A DNA stretch of 64,000 nucleotides, from NCBI RefSeq assembly GCF_001888185.1, contig NZ_CP016364.1:3286001-3350000 (forward strand), given 5' to 3'. The number at the start of each line of letters is the position of its first letter. Within the stretch, counting starts at the first letter, position 1. Below are positions 18,792-27,980 of this stretch, piece by piece. The DNA comes from Phaeobacter porticola. GTDB lineage: Bacteria > Pseudomonadota > Alphaproteobacteria > Rhodobacterales > Rhodobacteraceae. The notes below the pieces were generated by a model. It was not told the origin of the DNA, made no database searches, and saw only the letters and a program-made list of their open reading frames with translations. The position numbers and the translations under genes were made by a program.

Positions 18792-20231
18792 ATGATCGAG
18801 AAACGTGATTTCTACATCAACGGCCAATGGGTCGCCCCAGCTTCCCCGAACGATTTTGAAGTGATCGACCCGTCGACCGAAGCGGCCTGCGCCGTGATTT
18901 CGTTGGGTGATGCCGCTGATACCGATGCAGCCGTTGCTGCGGCAAAAGCCGCACTGCCGGGCTGGATGGCCACGCCTGTGAACAAGCGGATCGCCTTGGT
19001 TGAAAAGCTGATCGCCATCTACGAAACCCGTACCGAAGATCTGGCGCAAGCGATGAGCGCCGAGATGGGCGCGCCCATCGACATGGCCCGTAGCCAGCAG
19101 GCAGGTGCCGGCAGCTATCACTTGCAGAACTTCATCCGTGCCGCCAAGAGTTTCGCGTTCGAAGCCCCGCTCGGTGACCACGCTCCCAATGACCGGATCA
19201 TCCACGAGGCGGTTGGCGTCGCAGCGCTGATTACGCCGTGGAACTGGCCTATGAATCAAGTGACTCTGAAAGTTGGCGCAGCGGCCATTGCAGGCTGCAC
19301 TATGGTCCTCAAGCCGTCCGAGCAAAGCCCGCTCAACGCCATGATCTTTGCCGAGATGATGGATGAGGCCGGTTTTCCTGCTGGTGTCTTCAATCTGGTG
19401 AACGGCGACGGTGTCGGTGTTGGGACACAGCTGTCCAGCCATCCGGATGTCGATATGGTCTCCTTTACCGGTTCGACCCGCGCCGGCACTGCAATCTCCA
19501 AAGCGGCCGCAGATACTCTTAAAAAGGTCCATCTGGAGCTGGGCGGCAAAGGTGCCAACGTGATTTTTGACGATGCCGACGACAAAGCGGTCAAGCGCGG
19601 CGTTCTGCATATGATGAACAACACCGGTCAAAGCTGTAACGCACCAAGCCGCATGTTGGTTCAGAAAGGCGTCTACGACAAAGCCGTCGAAGAAGCTGCC
19701 GCAGTTGCCAACAAGGTTGAGGTTGGCCCCGCGTCTAGCGAAGGTCGCCACATCGGTCCCGTGGTAAACGAACTGCAATGGGGCAAGATCCAGGACCTGA
19801 TCCAGAAAGGCATCGACGAAGGCGCGCGCCTTGTTGCTGGCGGAACTGGGCGTCCGGATGGGCTGAACCAGGGTTTCTATGTCAAACCAACCGTTTTTGC
19901 CGATGTGAACAACCAGATGACCATCGCTCGCGAAGAAATCTTTGGCCCGGTTCTATCAATCATTCCCTTTGAGAGCGAAGAGGAAGCCATCGAGATCGCC
20001 AACGACACCCCCTACGGCCTGACGAACTACGTACAGACCCAAGACGCGAATCGTGCCAATCGCATGGCCCGCAAACTGCGGGCTGGCATGATCGAGATGA
20101 ACGGGAAATCCCGCTCTGCCGGATCGCCATTTGGCGGAATGAAACAGTCCGGAAACGGCCGCGAAGGTGGCAGCTGGGGTATTGAGGATTTCCTAGAGGT
20201 CAAAGCTGTGGGTGGCTGGGCTACCGAATAA
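18792..20231 (+). CDS. NAD(P)+-dependent aldehyde dehydrogenase family protein
   Basis: 479 residues, standard ALDH length. It oxidises aldehydes to acids; the substrate is not predictable from the sequence alone. The coenzyme loop TPWNWPMNQ, FTGSTRAG, the general base Glu249 in LELGGKGANV, the nucleophile Cys282 in NNTGQSCNAPSR, EEIFGPVLSI and the C-terminal FGGMKQSGNGREGG are all present. The ATG at 18792 (MIEKRDFYING) matches relatives. A strong terminator follows. Confidence 0.93.
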   Translation: MIEKRDFYINGQWVAPASPNDFEVIDPSTEAACAVISLGDAADTDAAVAAAKAALPGWMATPVNKRIALVEKLIAIYETRTEDLAQAMSAEMGAPIDMARSQQAGAGSYHLQNFIRAAKSFAFEAPLGDHAPNDRIIHEAVGVAALITPWNWPMNQVTLKVGAAAIAGCTMVLKPSEQSPLNAMIFAEMMDEAGFPAGVFNLVNGDGVGVGTQLSSHPDVDMVSFTGSTRAGTAISKAAADTLKKVHLELGGKGANVIFDDADDKAVKRGVLHMMNNTGQSCNAPSRMLVQKGVYDKAVEEAAAVANKVEVGPASSEGRHIGPVVNELQWGKIQDLIQKGIDEGARLVAGGTGRPDGLNQGFYVKPTVFADVNNQMTIAREEIFGPVLSIIPFESEEEAIEIANDTPYGLTNYVQTQDANRANRMARKLRAGMIEMNGKSRSAGSPFGGMKQSGNGREGGSWGIEDFLEVKAVGGWATE

Positions 20232-20263
20232 GCCAGCCCTCATCTGATACTATGAATGCAGAG

Positions 20264-20297
20264 AAAGAGCCGCCTATTGAGGCGGCTCTTTTTGTTT
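20264..20297 (+). terminator. Intrinsic terminator of the aldehyde dehydrogenase gene
   Basis: AAGAGCCGCC (20265-20274) and GGCGGCTCTT (20281-20290) form a perfect 10-bp stem with a 6-base loop, followed by TTTGTTTG. Confidence 0.92.
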
Positions 20298-20516
20298 GCT
20301 TACAAAAATCTGCTCTAGTTGGGCAATTCCAGCACCAGCTGAGGCACCCCATCCGAAGTCCGCTCGACCGATCGGCCATCCCAACCGATTGTCCCGTTGA
20401 TCCGTTGGCGCAGCGCCGAAAAACTGTCGAATTTCACCACGTCCACCGGCTCCTCCAGATGCAAGGTCACACGGCGACGGGCGCCATCCCCAAACACCTG
20501 CAACCCACGCAGCTCT

Positions 20517-20525
20517 GCCTTGAAG
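20517..20525. repeat. Target-site duplication, left copy
   Basis: GCCTTGAAG directly abuts the left end of the IS21 element and is repeated exactly at the right end. Confidence 0.9.
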
Positions 20526-20652
20526 TGTCAATGAGCGTTCAAAGTTGACCCGGTTTCAGCATTTAAAATTGACCCACCCCATGTGGCGCAAAGCCCCCAG
20601 GCGGGCCGCCCTCATATAGCGAGTCCGTCTGGGGGCTTTGCTTTCGGGACGG

Positions 20653-21384
20653 TTACTTTTCTCTGCGGCTTTTGCTCTGAGCAAAGCGATAGGACGTGTT
20701 GCCGGTTTCGATGATTGCGCAATGGTGGGTGACGCGATCCAGCAGCGCGGTGGTCATCTTGGCATCGCCAAAGACCGAGACCCACTCTCCGAACTCCAGG
20801 TTGGTGGTGATGATGACGCTGGTTTTCTCGTAGAGCTTGCTGATCAGATGGAACAGCAATGCTCCGCCAGACTTGGGGAACGGGATGTAGCCCAGCTCGT
20901 CGATGATGACGCAATCCAGAGCCGAGAGTTGCCGGATGATCTTCCCGGCATTGCCCTCGGCCTGTTCCTTGATCAGGGCGTTGATCAGATCGACGGCGTT
21001 GAAGAAGCGTGCCTTCTTGCCGTTGGTGATCAGGGTGGTGCCCAAAGCGATGGCGATATGGGTTTTGCCGGTGCCGGTTCCGCCCACCAGGATGAGGTTG
21101 TGCGCCTCTTGGGTGAACTGCCCTGTGCAGAACGGTTCGATCTGGGTCTGGGTGATGGCGGCAGCACCATAATCGAAGGTGGCGAAGTCCTTATGATGGG
21201 GGAACTTCGCGATCCTCATTTGATACTGGATAGAGCGCGCCCGCCGCTCTACAGTCTCCGCGTCGATCAGTTGCTTTATCGCTGTGGTCAGACTTGGTGG
21301 CTTGCGCGCGGACAGCAAATCATGTGCGCAAGCTGCCATTCCGTGCAACCTCAGGGCGGTCAGTTGGTCGATCAGGGCGTTCAT
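20653..21384 (-). CDS. istB: IS21 helper ATPase IstB
   Basis: AAA+ ATPase that assists IstA in target capture. 243 residues. Walker A is GGTGTGKT (101-108), Walker [12 protein letters not shown], with sensor region [13 protein letters not shown]. The N-terminal IstB helical part ([16 protein letters not shown]) is complete. The start overlaps the istA stop in ATGA (21381-21384), the normal IS21 arrangement for coupled translation. This gene appears intact. Confidence 0.96.
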   Translation of the reverse strand: MNALIDQLTALRLHGMAACAHDLLSARKPPSLTTAIKQLIDAETVERRARSIQYQMRIAKFPHHKDFATFDYGAAAITQTQIEPFCTGQFTQEAHNLILVGGTGTGKTHIAIALGTTLITNGKKARFFNAVDLINALIKEQAEGNAGKIIRQLSALDCVIIDELGYIPFPKSGGALLFHLISKLYEKTSVIITTNLEFGEWVSVFGDAKMTTALLDRVTHHCAIIETGNTSYRFAQSKSRREK

Positions 21385-22907
21385 GCGGCAACCTCCTCAG
21401 TCGAGCACAGGATCTCATAGCGCTTGCAGTCGGCCTCGGGTCGCAGGGTCAGTTGCGGATAGGCATAGGCTTCGCTGAGCGGCGTGATGACCGGCTCCAC
21501 CAACTGGTTAATCAGGTTGATGATGGCGGGCAGGCGGAGGGTGTTTTGTGCCACGGCCAGTTCACAAGCCATCTCGACAACCTCGATCCCGTGATCCTGG
21601 ACGAGCAGAAGCAGATCAACGAACTCCCGATCCCCGCCCTTGTCTGCCATGTAATGTTCCCTGATCTGGTGCATGGCCTCAGGCAGTTGCCAGTCCACGA
21701 AGGGTGCGCCATTGCGTAGGGCGCCGGGCTTGCGATCCAGCAGAGGAACATAGTGCCAGGGTTCAAAGTAGCTGACGTTGCGGGTGAAGCGGCGCTTATG
21801 CTCGGCGATGATATCCTGGCCCGACACCAGCATAATCCGGCCCGCATAAGCGCGCAGCGACACATGTTGACCGGCAAAGTGGGACGGGACGCTGTAGCGG
21901 TTGCTGGCATATTGAACCAGGCAAGTGGATCGGACACGAACCGTCTTCTCAACATAGCCGTCAAAAGGCCGACCCAAGGGGCGCAGCTCGGCGCGTTCGT
22001 CTTCGAACACCTCGGCAATCGTGCGATCCTGCTGTTCGGGATGGGGACGATTGGCCAGTTCTTCACAGCGCAGGCGCAACCAGTTGTTCAGCGCATCAAG
22101 ATCTTCAAAGGCAGGCTTGGGCACAAACAACCGGCCGCGCAAAAACTGGACCTGGTTCTCGACCTGCCCCTTCTCCCAACCCGCTGCGGGCGTGCAGGCA
22201 ACAGGTTCCATCACATAGTGGTTCATCAGAGCCAGGAACCGGGGATGGAATATCCGGTCCTTCGAGCGGGACACATAGGTCACCATGGTCTTGGGGTTAT
22301 CAATGATCACCCGTCGTGGAACCCCGCCATAGAAAGACAGTGCCTGCACAAAAGCATCCAGAACCATCTCCTGGGCTTCGCCGGGATAGGCGATCACCAA
22401 AGGCTTGCGGCTGTGGCACAGGCGGAAATGGGCAACCTAGATCTTTTGTTCAACGCCGCCCAGGACAACCCGTTCTTCGCTCCAGTCAAACTGAAGGGCG
22501 TCACCAGCAGCAAAATGCAGGGGGATAAAAGCATCGCCAGAACCGGCGCCAGCCCGCTTCAGATCGCGGACAAATCGCTGAACTGGAGAATAGGACCCGG
22601 TGTAGCCTTCCACCACGAGCTGCTCATAAAGCTTCTGGGCCGTTCGCCGCTCCCGACGTGGTCGCTTCTGGTCCTGATCGAACAGTTCCTGAAGCCGGAG
22701 ATCAAACCCGTTGCACAGTTTGTGCCGAACCGGTGGAGCCTGGCGCTGGTAGCTCGGCGGGCTCTCATCCTTCAAATACTTCTTGATCGTGTTGCGCGAT
22801 AATCCCGTCGCCCGCGCAACAGACCGGATACTGCGCCCTTCAACCAGCACCCACAGACGGATCTTCGATACACTTTCCATCAATAACACCTGCTCTTTCC
22901 TCCGCAC
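21381..22907 (-). pseudogene. istA: IS21 transposase IstA, interrupted by an in-frame amber codon
   Basis: DDE transposase. Codons 1-156 (22907 down to 22440) hold the helix-turn-helix region (RSIRSVARATGLSRNTIKKYL) and first catalytic Asp (LQFDWSEERV). A TAG at 22437-22439 then interrupts VEQKI-VAHFRLCH. The same frame continues without gaps to 21381 and contains the second Asp (VIIDNPKTM) and the Glu (KGQVENQVQFLRG). Relatives usually have Lys at the stop position, so AAG to TAG is likely. The full frame would be 508 residues. Without suppression or re-initiation (ATG at 22400) no full transposase forms. Confidence 0.88.
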
Positions 22908-22995
22908 TTGAAGCGCGGATGTTAACGAAACAGGTGGGTCAATTTTACTCGCTCATAACCCACCTAAGTGGGTCAATTTCGCATGCCGATTCACA

Positions 22996-23004
22996 GCCTT
23001 GAAG
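22996..23004. repeat. Target-site duplication, right copy
   Basis: GCCTTGAAG, identical to 20517-20525, immediately outside the right inverted repeat. Nine bases is slightly longer than the 4-8 bp usual for IS21; the boundary is ambiguous by one base because both flanks share a G. Confidence 0.9.
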
Positions 23005-23252
23005 GGTTGGTCTAGGTAGCGCCCCTCTAGCGTCTGCCCGACGCGTAGTGTTTGTTGCGGGGTGTTCGGGCGCGGTCTGTCTGCCTTGGCGCTAAGGGTA
23101 TTCCAATCGCCATAGCCGTATTGCCGCGCCACCATCTCAAGCGCTGTGCTATGGGACACCATCAGATTGCGGGCTTGCAACTGCTGGCGCAGACTGCGGG
23201 CCTGCTGTTTTAAGATCCCGACAGTCGGGAGTTCTCTCTGCTTGTTTGTCAT

Positions 23253-23581
23253 TTTTGCCTCTTGTCCAATCAACAAGATGCGCCGGGTAAAATGGAGCTC
23301 GCATTGCCATTGGCGCATCAATCGGATGGGCGAAAGACAGGGTATTTGAAACGAGGTTTCACCATAGCCATTACGACCGCGAGCGGCAGGGCCCCGACCC
23401 TGATGTCAGCCTTAGGCTGTTCACCCCTTCAAGGTCAAGACCCGGGCAACAGACACCACACCTCTGACCGGCGTTTCATCCGCAGAAAACCATGGCTGGA
23501 AAATGCGGAAATAGGTCTCTTGATCTAAACCTAACCTGAGCTTGTAAAATACCGGAAAGTCATACCACACCAGAGGACCAG
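23253..23581. other. 329-bp gap upstream of the VOC gene
   Basis: No gene is evident. Near the right end TTGATC (23520-23525), 17 bases and TGTAAA (23543-23548) could form a promoter for the VOC protein gene, with the AGAGGA binding site just before 23582. GAAACGAGGTTTC near 23348 is a minor inverted repeat. Confidence 0.35.
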
Positions 23582-24085
23582 ATGACCAAGCCAGAACCTA
23601 CCCGTGCCCGCAAACCCAGCATCACCACAGAATTGACCGGCATCTACGAAACCCATCTTCCGGTCAGAGATCTTGCCGTAGCAATGGCGTTTTACGAGAC
23701 TACGATTGGCCTCAAGCTGGCCCATTATCTGCCCGAGCGCGACGTTGCCTTCTACTGGGTTGGAGGCCACGAAAGCGGGATGCTGGGACTGTGGTCCGGT
23801 GGGTCCGCCCCGATGGGTATGCGATTGCATATGGCCTTTCGAAGCACCGTGACGGCGATGGACGGAGTTTGTGATCGCCTGTGTGACGCAGGTGTGGTGC
23901 CGCTTGATTTTCATGGTGCGCCAACAGACCAACCCGTGGTTCTGGGCTGGATGCCTGCGTTGTCGATCTATTTCAATGATCCAGACGGGCATTCCATTGA
24001 GATCCTCGCCCCACTGGCAGAGCAACCAGACCCCGGTTTCGGCGTCGACAGCTACAACGCCTGGCTGGCAAGAATCGACAGCTGA
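23582..24085 (+). CDS. VOC (glyoxalase/bleomycin-resistance/dioxygenase) family protein
   Basis: 167 residues with a single vicinal-oxygen-chelate domain. The first beta-alpha-beta module is YETHLPVRDLAVAMAFYETTIGLKLAH (about 20-46). The second ends in LSIYFNDPDGHSIEILAPL (about 126-144), where the His and Glu are usual metal ligands. The substrate cannot be predicted. AGAGGA precedes the ATG. The closeness to the disrupted Glyoxalase_8-like gene may be coincidence. Confidence 0.88.
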   Translation: MTKPEPTRARKPSITTELTGIYETHLPVRDLAVAMAFYETTIGLKLAHYLPERDVAFYWVGGHESGMLGLWSGGSAPMGMRLHMAFRSTVTAMDGVCDRLCDAGVVPLDFHGAPTDQPVVLGWMPALSIYFNDPDGHSIEILAPLAEQPDPGFGVDSYNAWLARIDS

Positions 24086-24151
24086 TCTGAACGGGACTGG
24101 CCAGCGCTTGCCGGTCGGCCTATGAACCTCATGTAGCTGTCTGAGGACCAA

Positions 24152-25012
24152 ATGATGATCATCACCCGACTGCATGGCCGACTTGGCAACCAGATGTTTC
24201 AATATGCAGCGGCGCGTGCGCTGGCAGAGCGCCTGGGCGTGGGTCTGGCATTGGACAGCCGCGAAGCCGAGGCCAGAGGCGAAGGCGTTCTGACGCGGGT
24301 CTTTGATCTTGATTTGGTGCGGCCAGCACCATTGCCGCCCCTGCGGCAAACCACACCGCTGCGCTATGCATTGTGGCGCGGGGTTGGACAGTCGCTAGGA
24401 ATGAAGCCCAGGTTTCATCGTGAAACCGGCCTTGGCTACAATCCTACGTTCGAACAATGGGGCGATGGTAGCTATCTGCACGGGTATTGGCAGAGCGAGC
24501 GGTACTTCTGCGATATCGCTGCGCGTATTCGTACGGACTTCACCTTTCCGGTGTTTTCAAACCAGCAAAATACGGAGATGGCAGCGCAGATCAGAGAGAC
24601 AAACGCGATCTCGCTGCATGTGCGCCGTGGGGATTATCTGACATTGGCGGCACATGTGCTGTGTGATCAGGCATACTATGATGCGGCACTGGCACAGGTA
24701 TTGGAGGGGGTTAAAGGCAATCCGATCGTTTATGTCTTTTCAGATGATCCACAATGGGCCAAGGACAACTTACCCCTGCCCTGTGATAAGGTTGTGGTGG
24801 ATTTCAATGGCGCGGACACGGACTATGAGGACATGCGCCTGATGAGTCTCTGCCAGCACAATATCATCGGCAACAGCTCGTTCTCCTGGTGGGCCGCCTG
24901 GCTGAACCAGACACCGGGACGGCGCGTTGCGGGGCCCGCAAAATGGTTCGGTGACCCCAAACTTCAAAACCCCGATATCCTGCCATCAGATTGGCTGCGT
25001 ATCAGCGTCTAG
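24152..25012 (+). CDS. Alpha-1,2-fucosyltransferase family (GT11) glycosyltransferase
   Basis: 286 residues. GT11 motifs are clear: RLHGRLGNQMFQYAAARAL at the N-terminus (6-24), the GDP-binding HVRRGDYL (about 152-159), YVFSDDPQWAKDN and the C-terminal NIIGNSSFSWWAAWLN. It would add fucose, or a related sugar from a GDP donor, to a surface glycan. No GDP-fucose synthesis genes or glycan cluster are adjacent. AGGA precedes the ATG; a second ATG follows at once. It is tightly convergent with the RluA-type gene. Confidence 0.9.
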   Translation: MMIITRLHGRLGNQMFQYAAARALAERLGVGLALDSREAEARGEGVLTRVFDLDLVRPAPLPPLRQTTPLRYALWRGVGQSLGMKPRFHRETGLGYNPTFEQWGDGSYLHGYWQSERYFCDIAARIRTDFTFPVFSNQQNTEMAAQIRETNAISLHVRRGDYLTLAAHVLCDQAYYDAALAQVLEGVKGNPIVYVFSDDPQWAKDNLPLPCDKVVVDFNGADTDYEDMRLMSLCQHNIIGNSSFSWWAAWLNQTPGRRVAGPAKWFGDPKLQNPDILPSDWLRISV

Positions 25013-25024
25013 GCTCGGATGCGC

Positions 25025-25678
25025 TCAGAACAGCGCCTTGGCGCGGAACTTCATCGACTCACCGCTGTCCGGGTGTTTTATCCTTAGTTCTTCAGCATGC
25101 AGCATCATGCGCGGATGTTCCAATGCGCTTCCCTCTGCATAGAGCGGATCGCCAAGGATGGCATGGCCCAGCGACAGCATATGCACCCGCAGCTGATGTG
25201 TTCGGCCCGTTTTGGGTGTCAGCCGCACACGGGTGGCCTCCTCTTCGTATTTCATCACGCGCCAATCCGTCGCCGCCGCTTTGCCGGTATCATGACACAC
25301 CATCTGCCGAGGACGGTTGGGCCAGTCCACGATAAGGGGCAGCTCGACTGTTCCGCTACGTGGCTCCAGACGACCCGCAACACGGGCGATATAGGCTTTT
25401 TTGGCAGTCCGTTTTTCAAACTGCATCGACAGGTGCCGCTGCGCGTGCGGAGTGAGACCAAATACCATCACACCAGAGGTATCGCGGTCCAGACGGTGCA
25501 CCAAAAGCGCCTCGGGAAAGACAGCCTGAATACGTGTCAGAAGACAATCCGCCAGATGCTCACCACGCCCTGGTACACTCAGCAAGCCATCGGGCTTGTT
25601 CGCCACCAAAATCTGGGCGTCATGGTGCAGAATCTCCAGTGGATCCTGCGGCGGAGTGTAGTCGCTTGAAACTGTCAT
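25025..25678 (-). CDS. RluA-family pseudouridine synthase
   Basis: 217 residues. The catalytic Asp64 lies in LLVHRLDRDTSGVMVF. Flanking family motifs are LVANKPDGLLSVPGRG and PKTGRTHQLRVHMLSLGHAILGDPLY. There is no S4 domain, so the RluA subfamily (23S rRNA U746 and/or tRNA U32) fits best. The start at 25678 (MTVSSDYTPPQDP) is chosen because residues further upstream look non-conserved; no strong binding site is seen. Confidence 0.92.
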   Translation of the reverse strand: MTVSSDYTPPQDPLEILHHDAQILVANKPDGLLSVPGRGEHLADCLLTRIQAVFPEALLVHRLDRDTSGVMVFGLTPHAQRHLSMQFEKRTAKKAYIARVAGRLEPRSGTVELPLIVDWPNRPRQMVCHDTGKAAATDWRVMKYEEEATRVRLTPKTGRTHQLRVHMLSLGHAILGDPLYAEGSALEHPRMMLHAEELRIKHPDSGESMKFRAKALF

Positions 25679-25806
25679 GGCCGCGTGCCTAGCGGTCTCG
25701 CGCTGGCAGGGCAAGGTATCGCTACGTCGCGCTTGTTCGATATACCCGTGATCGACAAGGTATCGGCACAAGACACATTTATCAGCAGCAGCAAAAGAGG
25801 CAGATC

Positions 25807-26220
25807 ATGGTCCATCCAACGATCAACAAACTACAGGACGTTGTCGCCAAGGGAGATGACAGCAAGATCGCCGATTTGCTGGCCGAAAATGTGCAATTCC
25901 TGCCTCCTACCTACTGGAAGACCTGGACCGGTCGCGCGCCGGTAGCGGCGATCCTGGGACATGTCGGCCAGGTGTTCAGCGACTTTCGATATCGCCGTAT
26001 CATGGGTGACGGTGTCGATTGGGCGCTAGAGTTCGACTGCAAGATCGGAGACCTGGATGCTGTCGGGGTAGACCTAATCACCCTAAACGATTCCGGGCTT
26101 ATCAACCGGTTTGAGGTGGTTATGCGCCCCTACAAAAGCGTTGGCGTGTTGCGCGATGCGATCATGGCGCGGGTAACCACTGATCCGCGTTTTCTGCAAT
26201 ATCAATCCGCGCTGAGCTGA
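25807..26220 (+). CDS. NTF2-like (SnoaL-type) protein
   Basis: 137-residue single-domain protein with the NTF2-like fold pattern: an N-terminal helix and LLAENVQFLPPTYWKTWTGRAPV, then the strands ALEFDCKIGDLDAVGVDLITLNDSG. Such proteins can be enzymes or ligand-binding domains, and no active-site set can be assigned here. AGAGGC supports the start. The SGNH hydrolase gene follows 5 bases after the stop, suggesting an operon. Confidence 0.82.
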   Translation: MVHPTINKLQDVVAKGDDSKIADLLAENVQFLPPTYWKTWTGRAPVAAILGHVGQVFSDFRYRRIMGDGVDWALEFDCKIGDLDAVGVDLITLNDSGLINRFEVVMRPYKSVGVLRDAIMARVTTDPRFLQYQSALS

Positions 26221-26225
26221 TCGGC

Positions 26226-26957
26226 GTGGATCGCCTACTGCGGATCATTCTGCTCCCGCTCCTGCTGGTGCAGGCGGTGAATGTACGGCGCAAAGCGCTG
26301 CGACTACCAGAACCTGCGGGGCCACGATTTGGTCAGCTGGGTCAGGGCGAGCCGTTGCGTCTCCTTATCGCCGGGGACAGTTCTGCTGCCGGAGTTGGCG
26401 TTTCCCGGCAAGAGGACGCGTTGTCTGGCCAGTTGGTCAACCTGCTTGCACCGGGGCGACATCTGACCTGGCGGCTGGAGGCGAGCAATGGCCACCGCAC
26501 CGCTGACACACGCGCGCGTTTGCTGGCTCTGCCGCCGCAGCAATTCGATGTCGCCGTGCTGGCACTGGGCGTGAATGACGTCACTCGGCTATCGTCGGCA
26601 CGACGGTTTCACATGGAACAGTCGGCGCTGATCGCGCTGCTACAGGATCGCTTTGGAGTGGAGCTGGTGGTGATGTCGGGGGTGCCACCGATGGCGCAGT
26701 TCCCTGCTCTGCCTAGCCCGCTCGCCTGGATTTTAGGACGCCATGCGGCGCGCCTTGATCGGGTTCTTGCACGCCTGGCGACACAGTCGGGCGTCGTGCA
26801 TTTACCGTTCGAGATTCCCGCTGATCCGGATTTGGCGGCCCAGGACGGGTATCACCCTTCAGCACAGGCCTATGCCCTATGGGCAGCGGCACTGGCCAAT
26901 AGCGTACGACAAGGGCATTTGCAGCATTCAAGCGCGACGCATCTGCCGCACCAGTGA
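26226..26957 (+). CDS. SGNH/GDSL hydrolase
   Basis: 243 residues from a GTG. Block I GDSSAAG gives the nucleophile Ser52, block III is GVNDV, and block V DGYHPS provides the Asp-His pair. An N-terminal hydrophobic segment (LLRIILLPLLLVQAV) could be a membrane anchor or signal. Probably a carbohydrate or lipid esterase; substrate unknown. Its last 30 bases overlap the convergent rarD gene. Confidence 0.87.
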   Translation: MDRLLRIILLPLLLVQAVNVRRKALRLPEPAGPRFGQLGQGEPLRLLIAGDSSAAGVGVSRQEDALSGQLVNLLAPGRHLTWRLEASNGHRTADTRARLLALPPQQFDVAVLALGVNDVTRLSSARRFHMEQSALIALLQDRFGVELVVMSGVPPMAQFPALPSPLAWILGRHAARLDRVLARLATQSGVVHLPFEIPADPDLAAQDGYHPSAQAYALWAAALANSVRQGHLQHSSATHLPHQ

Positions 26958-27824
26958 GACCGAATAGATCACGAGCGCCATCCAGATCATCGGAAAGGCG
27001 ATCATGCGCGCACGGCCGAATTCCTCACCGAATAGAAACACCGCCGCCAAGAAAATCATAGTCGGCGCGATGTATTGCAGGATGCCGATTGTCGACAGCC
27101 GCAACAGTTTGGCACCGTTCGCATAGGTAATAAGCGGCACTGCCGTCACCACACCACAGCCCAGCAAAAGCGCTGTATCTCCAAAGCTACCACCAAAATG
27201 TGCGGCCCCTGTTGTGCTGAGGTAGGCCAAATAGGCCAGCGCTGGGGGTGTCAGGATCAGCACTTCCAGCATAAAGCCCTGATTAGGGCCAATTGGCAGG
27301 GATTTCTTAAAAAAGGCATAAAACCCCCAGCTTAGGGTCAAGCCAATGGCCGCCCAAGGCAACCGCCCGGCGTCCACGGCAAGCACCACCACCGCCAGCG
27401 CCGCCAACGCAATAGCAACCAGTTGGGCTGGGGTCAGACGCTCGCGTAACACAACTGCACCAAGCGTGACGCTGAACAGCGGGTTGATGTAGTAGCCCAA
27501 CGCGGCATCCAGTGCATGGCCAGTGGCAATGGACCAAACATAGATACCCCAGTTCACCGAGATCAACGCCGCAGTGACGCAGCCCATCATCAAAACCTTG
27601 GGGGATTTCAGGGCCGCGCGCAACTCGCGGGTACGGCGAAGCACAATCAACAAGATACCGGCCACCGGCACGGACCAGATCACGCGGTGCGCCACAACTT
27701 CAGCTGCGGGCATATGCGCAAGCGCCTTCATATAAAGCGGTAAGAACCCCCACATCAGATAGGCGGCAACCGCAAAAGCAAGGCCCTGCGGGGTATCTTT
27801 GTTTTCAAGCTGTGGCGCGGTCAT
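26928..27824 (-). CDS. rarD: EamA-family transporter RarD
   Basis: 298 residues with about ten transmembrane helices. The start LAFAVAAYLMWGFLPLYMKAL, the middle SVNWGIYVWSIATGHALDAALGYYINPL and the end FGEEFGRARMIAFPMIW are characteristic of RarD (drug/metabolite transporter superfamily). The E. coli name derives from chloramphenicol sensitivity; the physiological substrate is unknown. Confidence 0.93.
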   Translation of the reverse strand: MTAPQLENKDTPQGLAFAVAAYLMWGFLPLYMKALAHMPAAEVVAHRVIWSVPVAGILLIVLRRTRELRAALKSPKVLMMGCVTAALISVNWGIYVWSIATGHALDAALGYYINPLFSVTLGAVVLRERLTPAQLVAIALAALAVVVLAVDAGRLPWAAIGLTLSWGFYAFFKKSLPIGPNQGFMLEVLILTPPALAYLAYLSTTGAAHFGGSFGDTALLLGCGVVTAVPLITYANGAKLLRLSTIGILQYIAPTMIFLAAVFLFGEEFGRARMIAFPMIWMALVIYSVSLVRQMRRA

Positions 27825-27980
27825 AGGCGTCTCCCTGTCCCGCGTTTATGACAGGGCGCGCCCGAATTGACAGATGGCAAACCCGAATAATACAACATGG
27901 CTGGTCGCTGGCAGACTATTTTTTGCTGCCAACCCAAGGGTCGCGCGGATTGCGCACATACCCAGATGGTGAGACCCTGT

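Larger units (their letters stand above)
20526..22995 (-). mobile_element. IS21-family insertion sequence (istA/istB)
   Basis: 2470 bp with imperfect terminal inverted repeats: the left end begins TGTCAATGAGCG (20526) and the right end, read inward, begins TGTGAATCGGCA. Both continue into TTGACCC. Each end also has further copies of an AAATTGACCCACC-like motif (20541-20551, 20565-20578; 22933-22946, 22967-22980), the multiple internal repeats expected at IS21 ends. It carries istA (interrupted by a stop) and istB. Identical 9-bp flanks (GCCTTGAAG) show genuine transposition rather than assembly chimerism. Confidence 0.95.
20315..23252 (-). pseudogene. Glyoxalase_8-like protein gene, split by the IS21 element
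   Basis: The N-terminal part (22996-23252) starts MTNKQRELPTVGILKQQARS and has SHSTALEMVARQYGYGDWNTL, ending ...YLDQPFKA. The C-terminal part (20315-20525) continues ELRGLQVFGDGARRRVTL and ends PVDVVKFDSFSALRQRI...LVLELPN. Deleting the 2470-bp element and one 9-bp target copy leaves 459 nt, an exact open frame of 152 codons plus stop. Such proteins are annotated as glyoxalase-superfamily related in Rhodobacteraceae; their chemistry is uncertain. AGAGGC precedes the ATG at 23252. The gene is certainly disrupted in this strain. Confidence 0.9.

Noticed and set aside
18585-19778. 397-codon minus-strand frame opposite the aldehyde dehydrogenase
   Set aside because: Shadow of conserved ALDH sequence.
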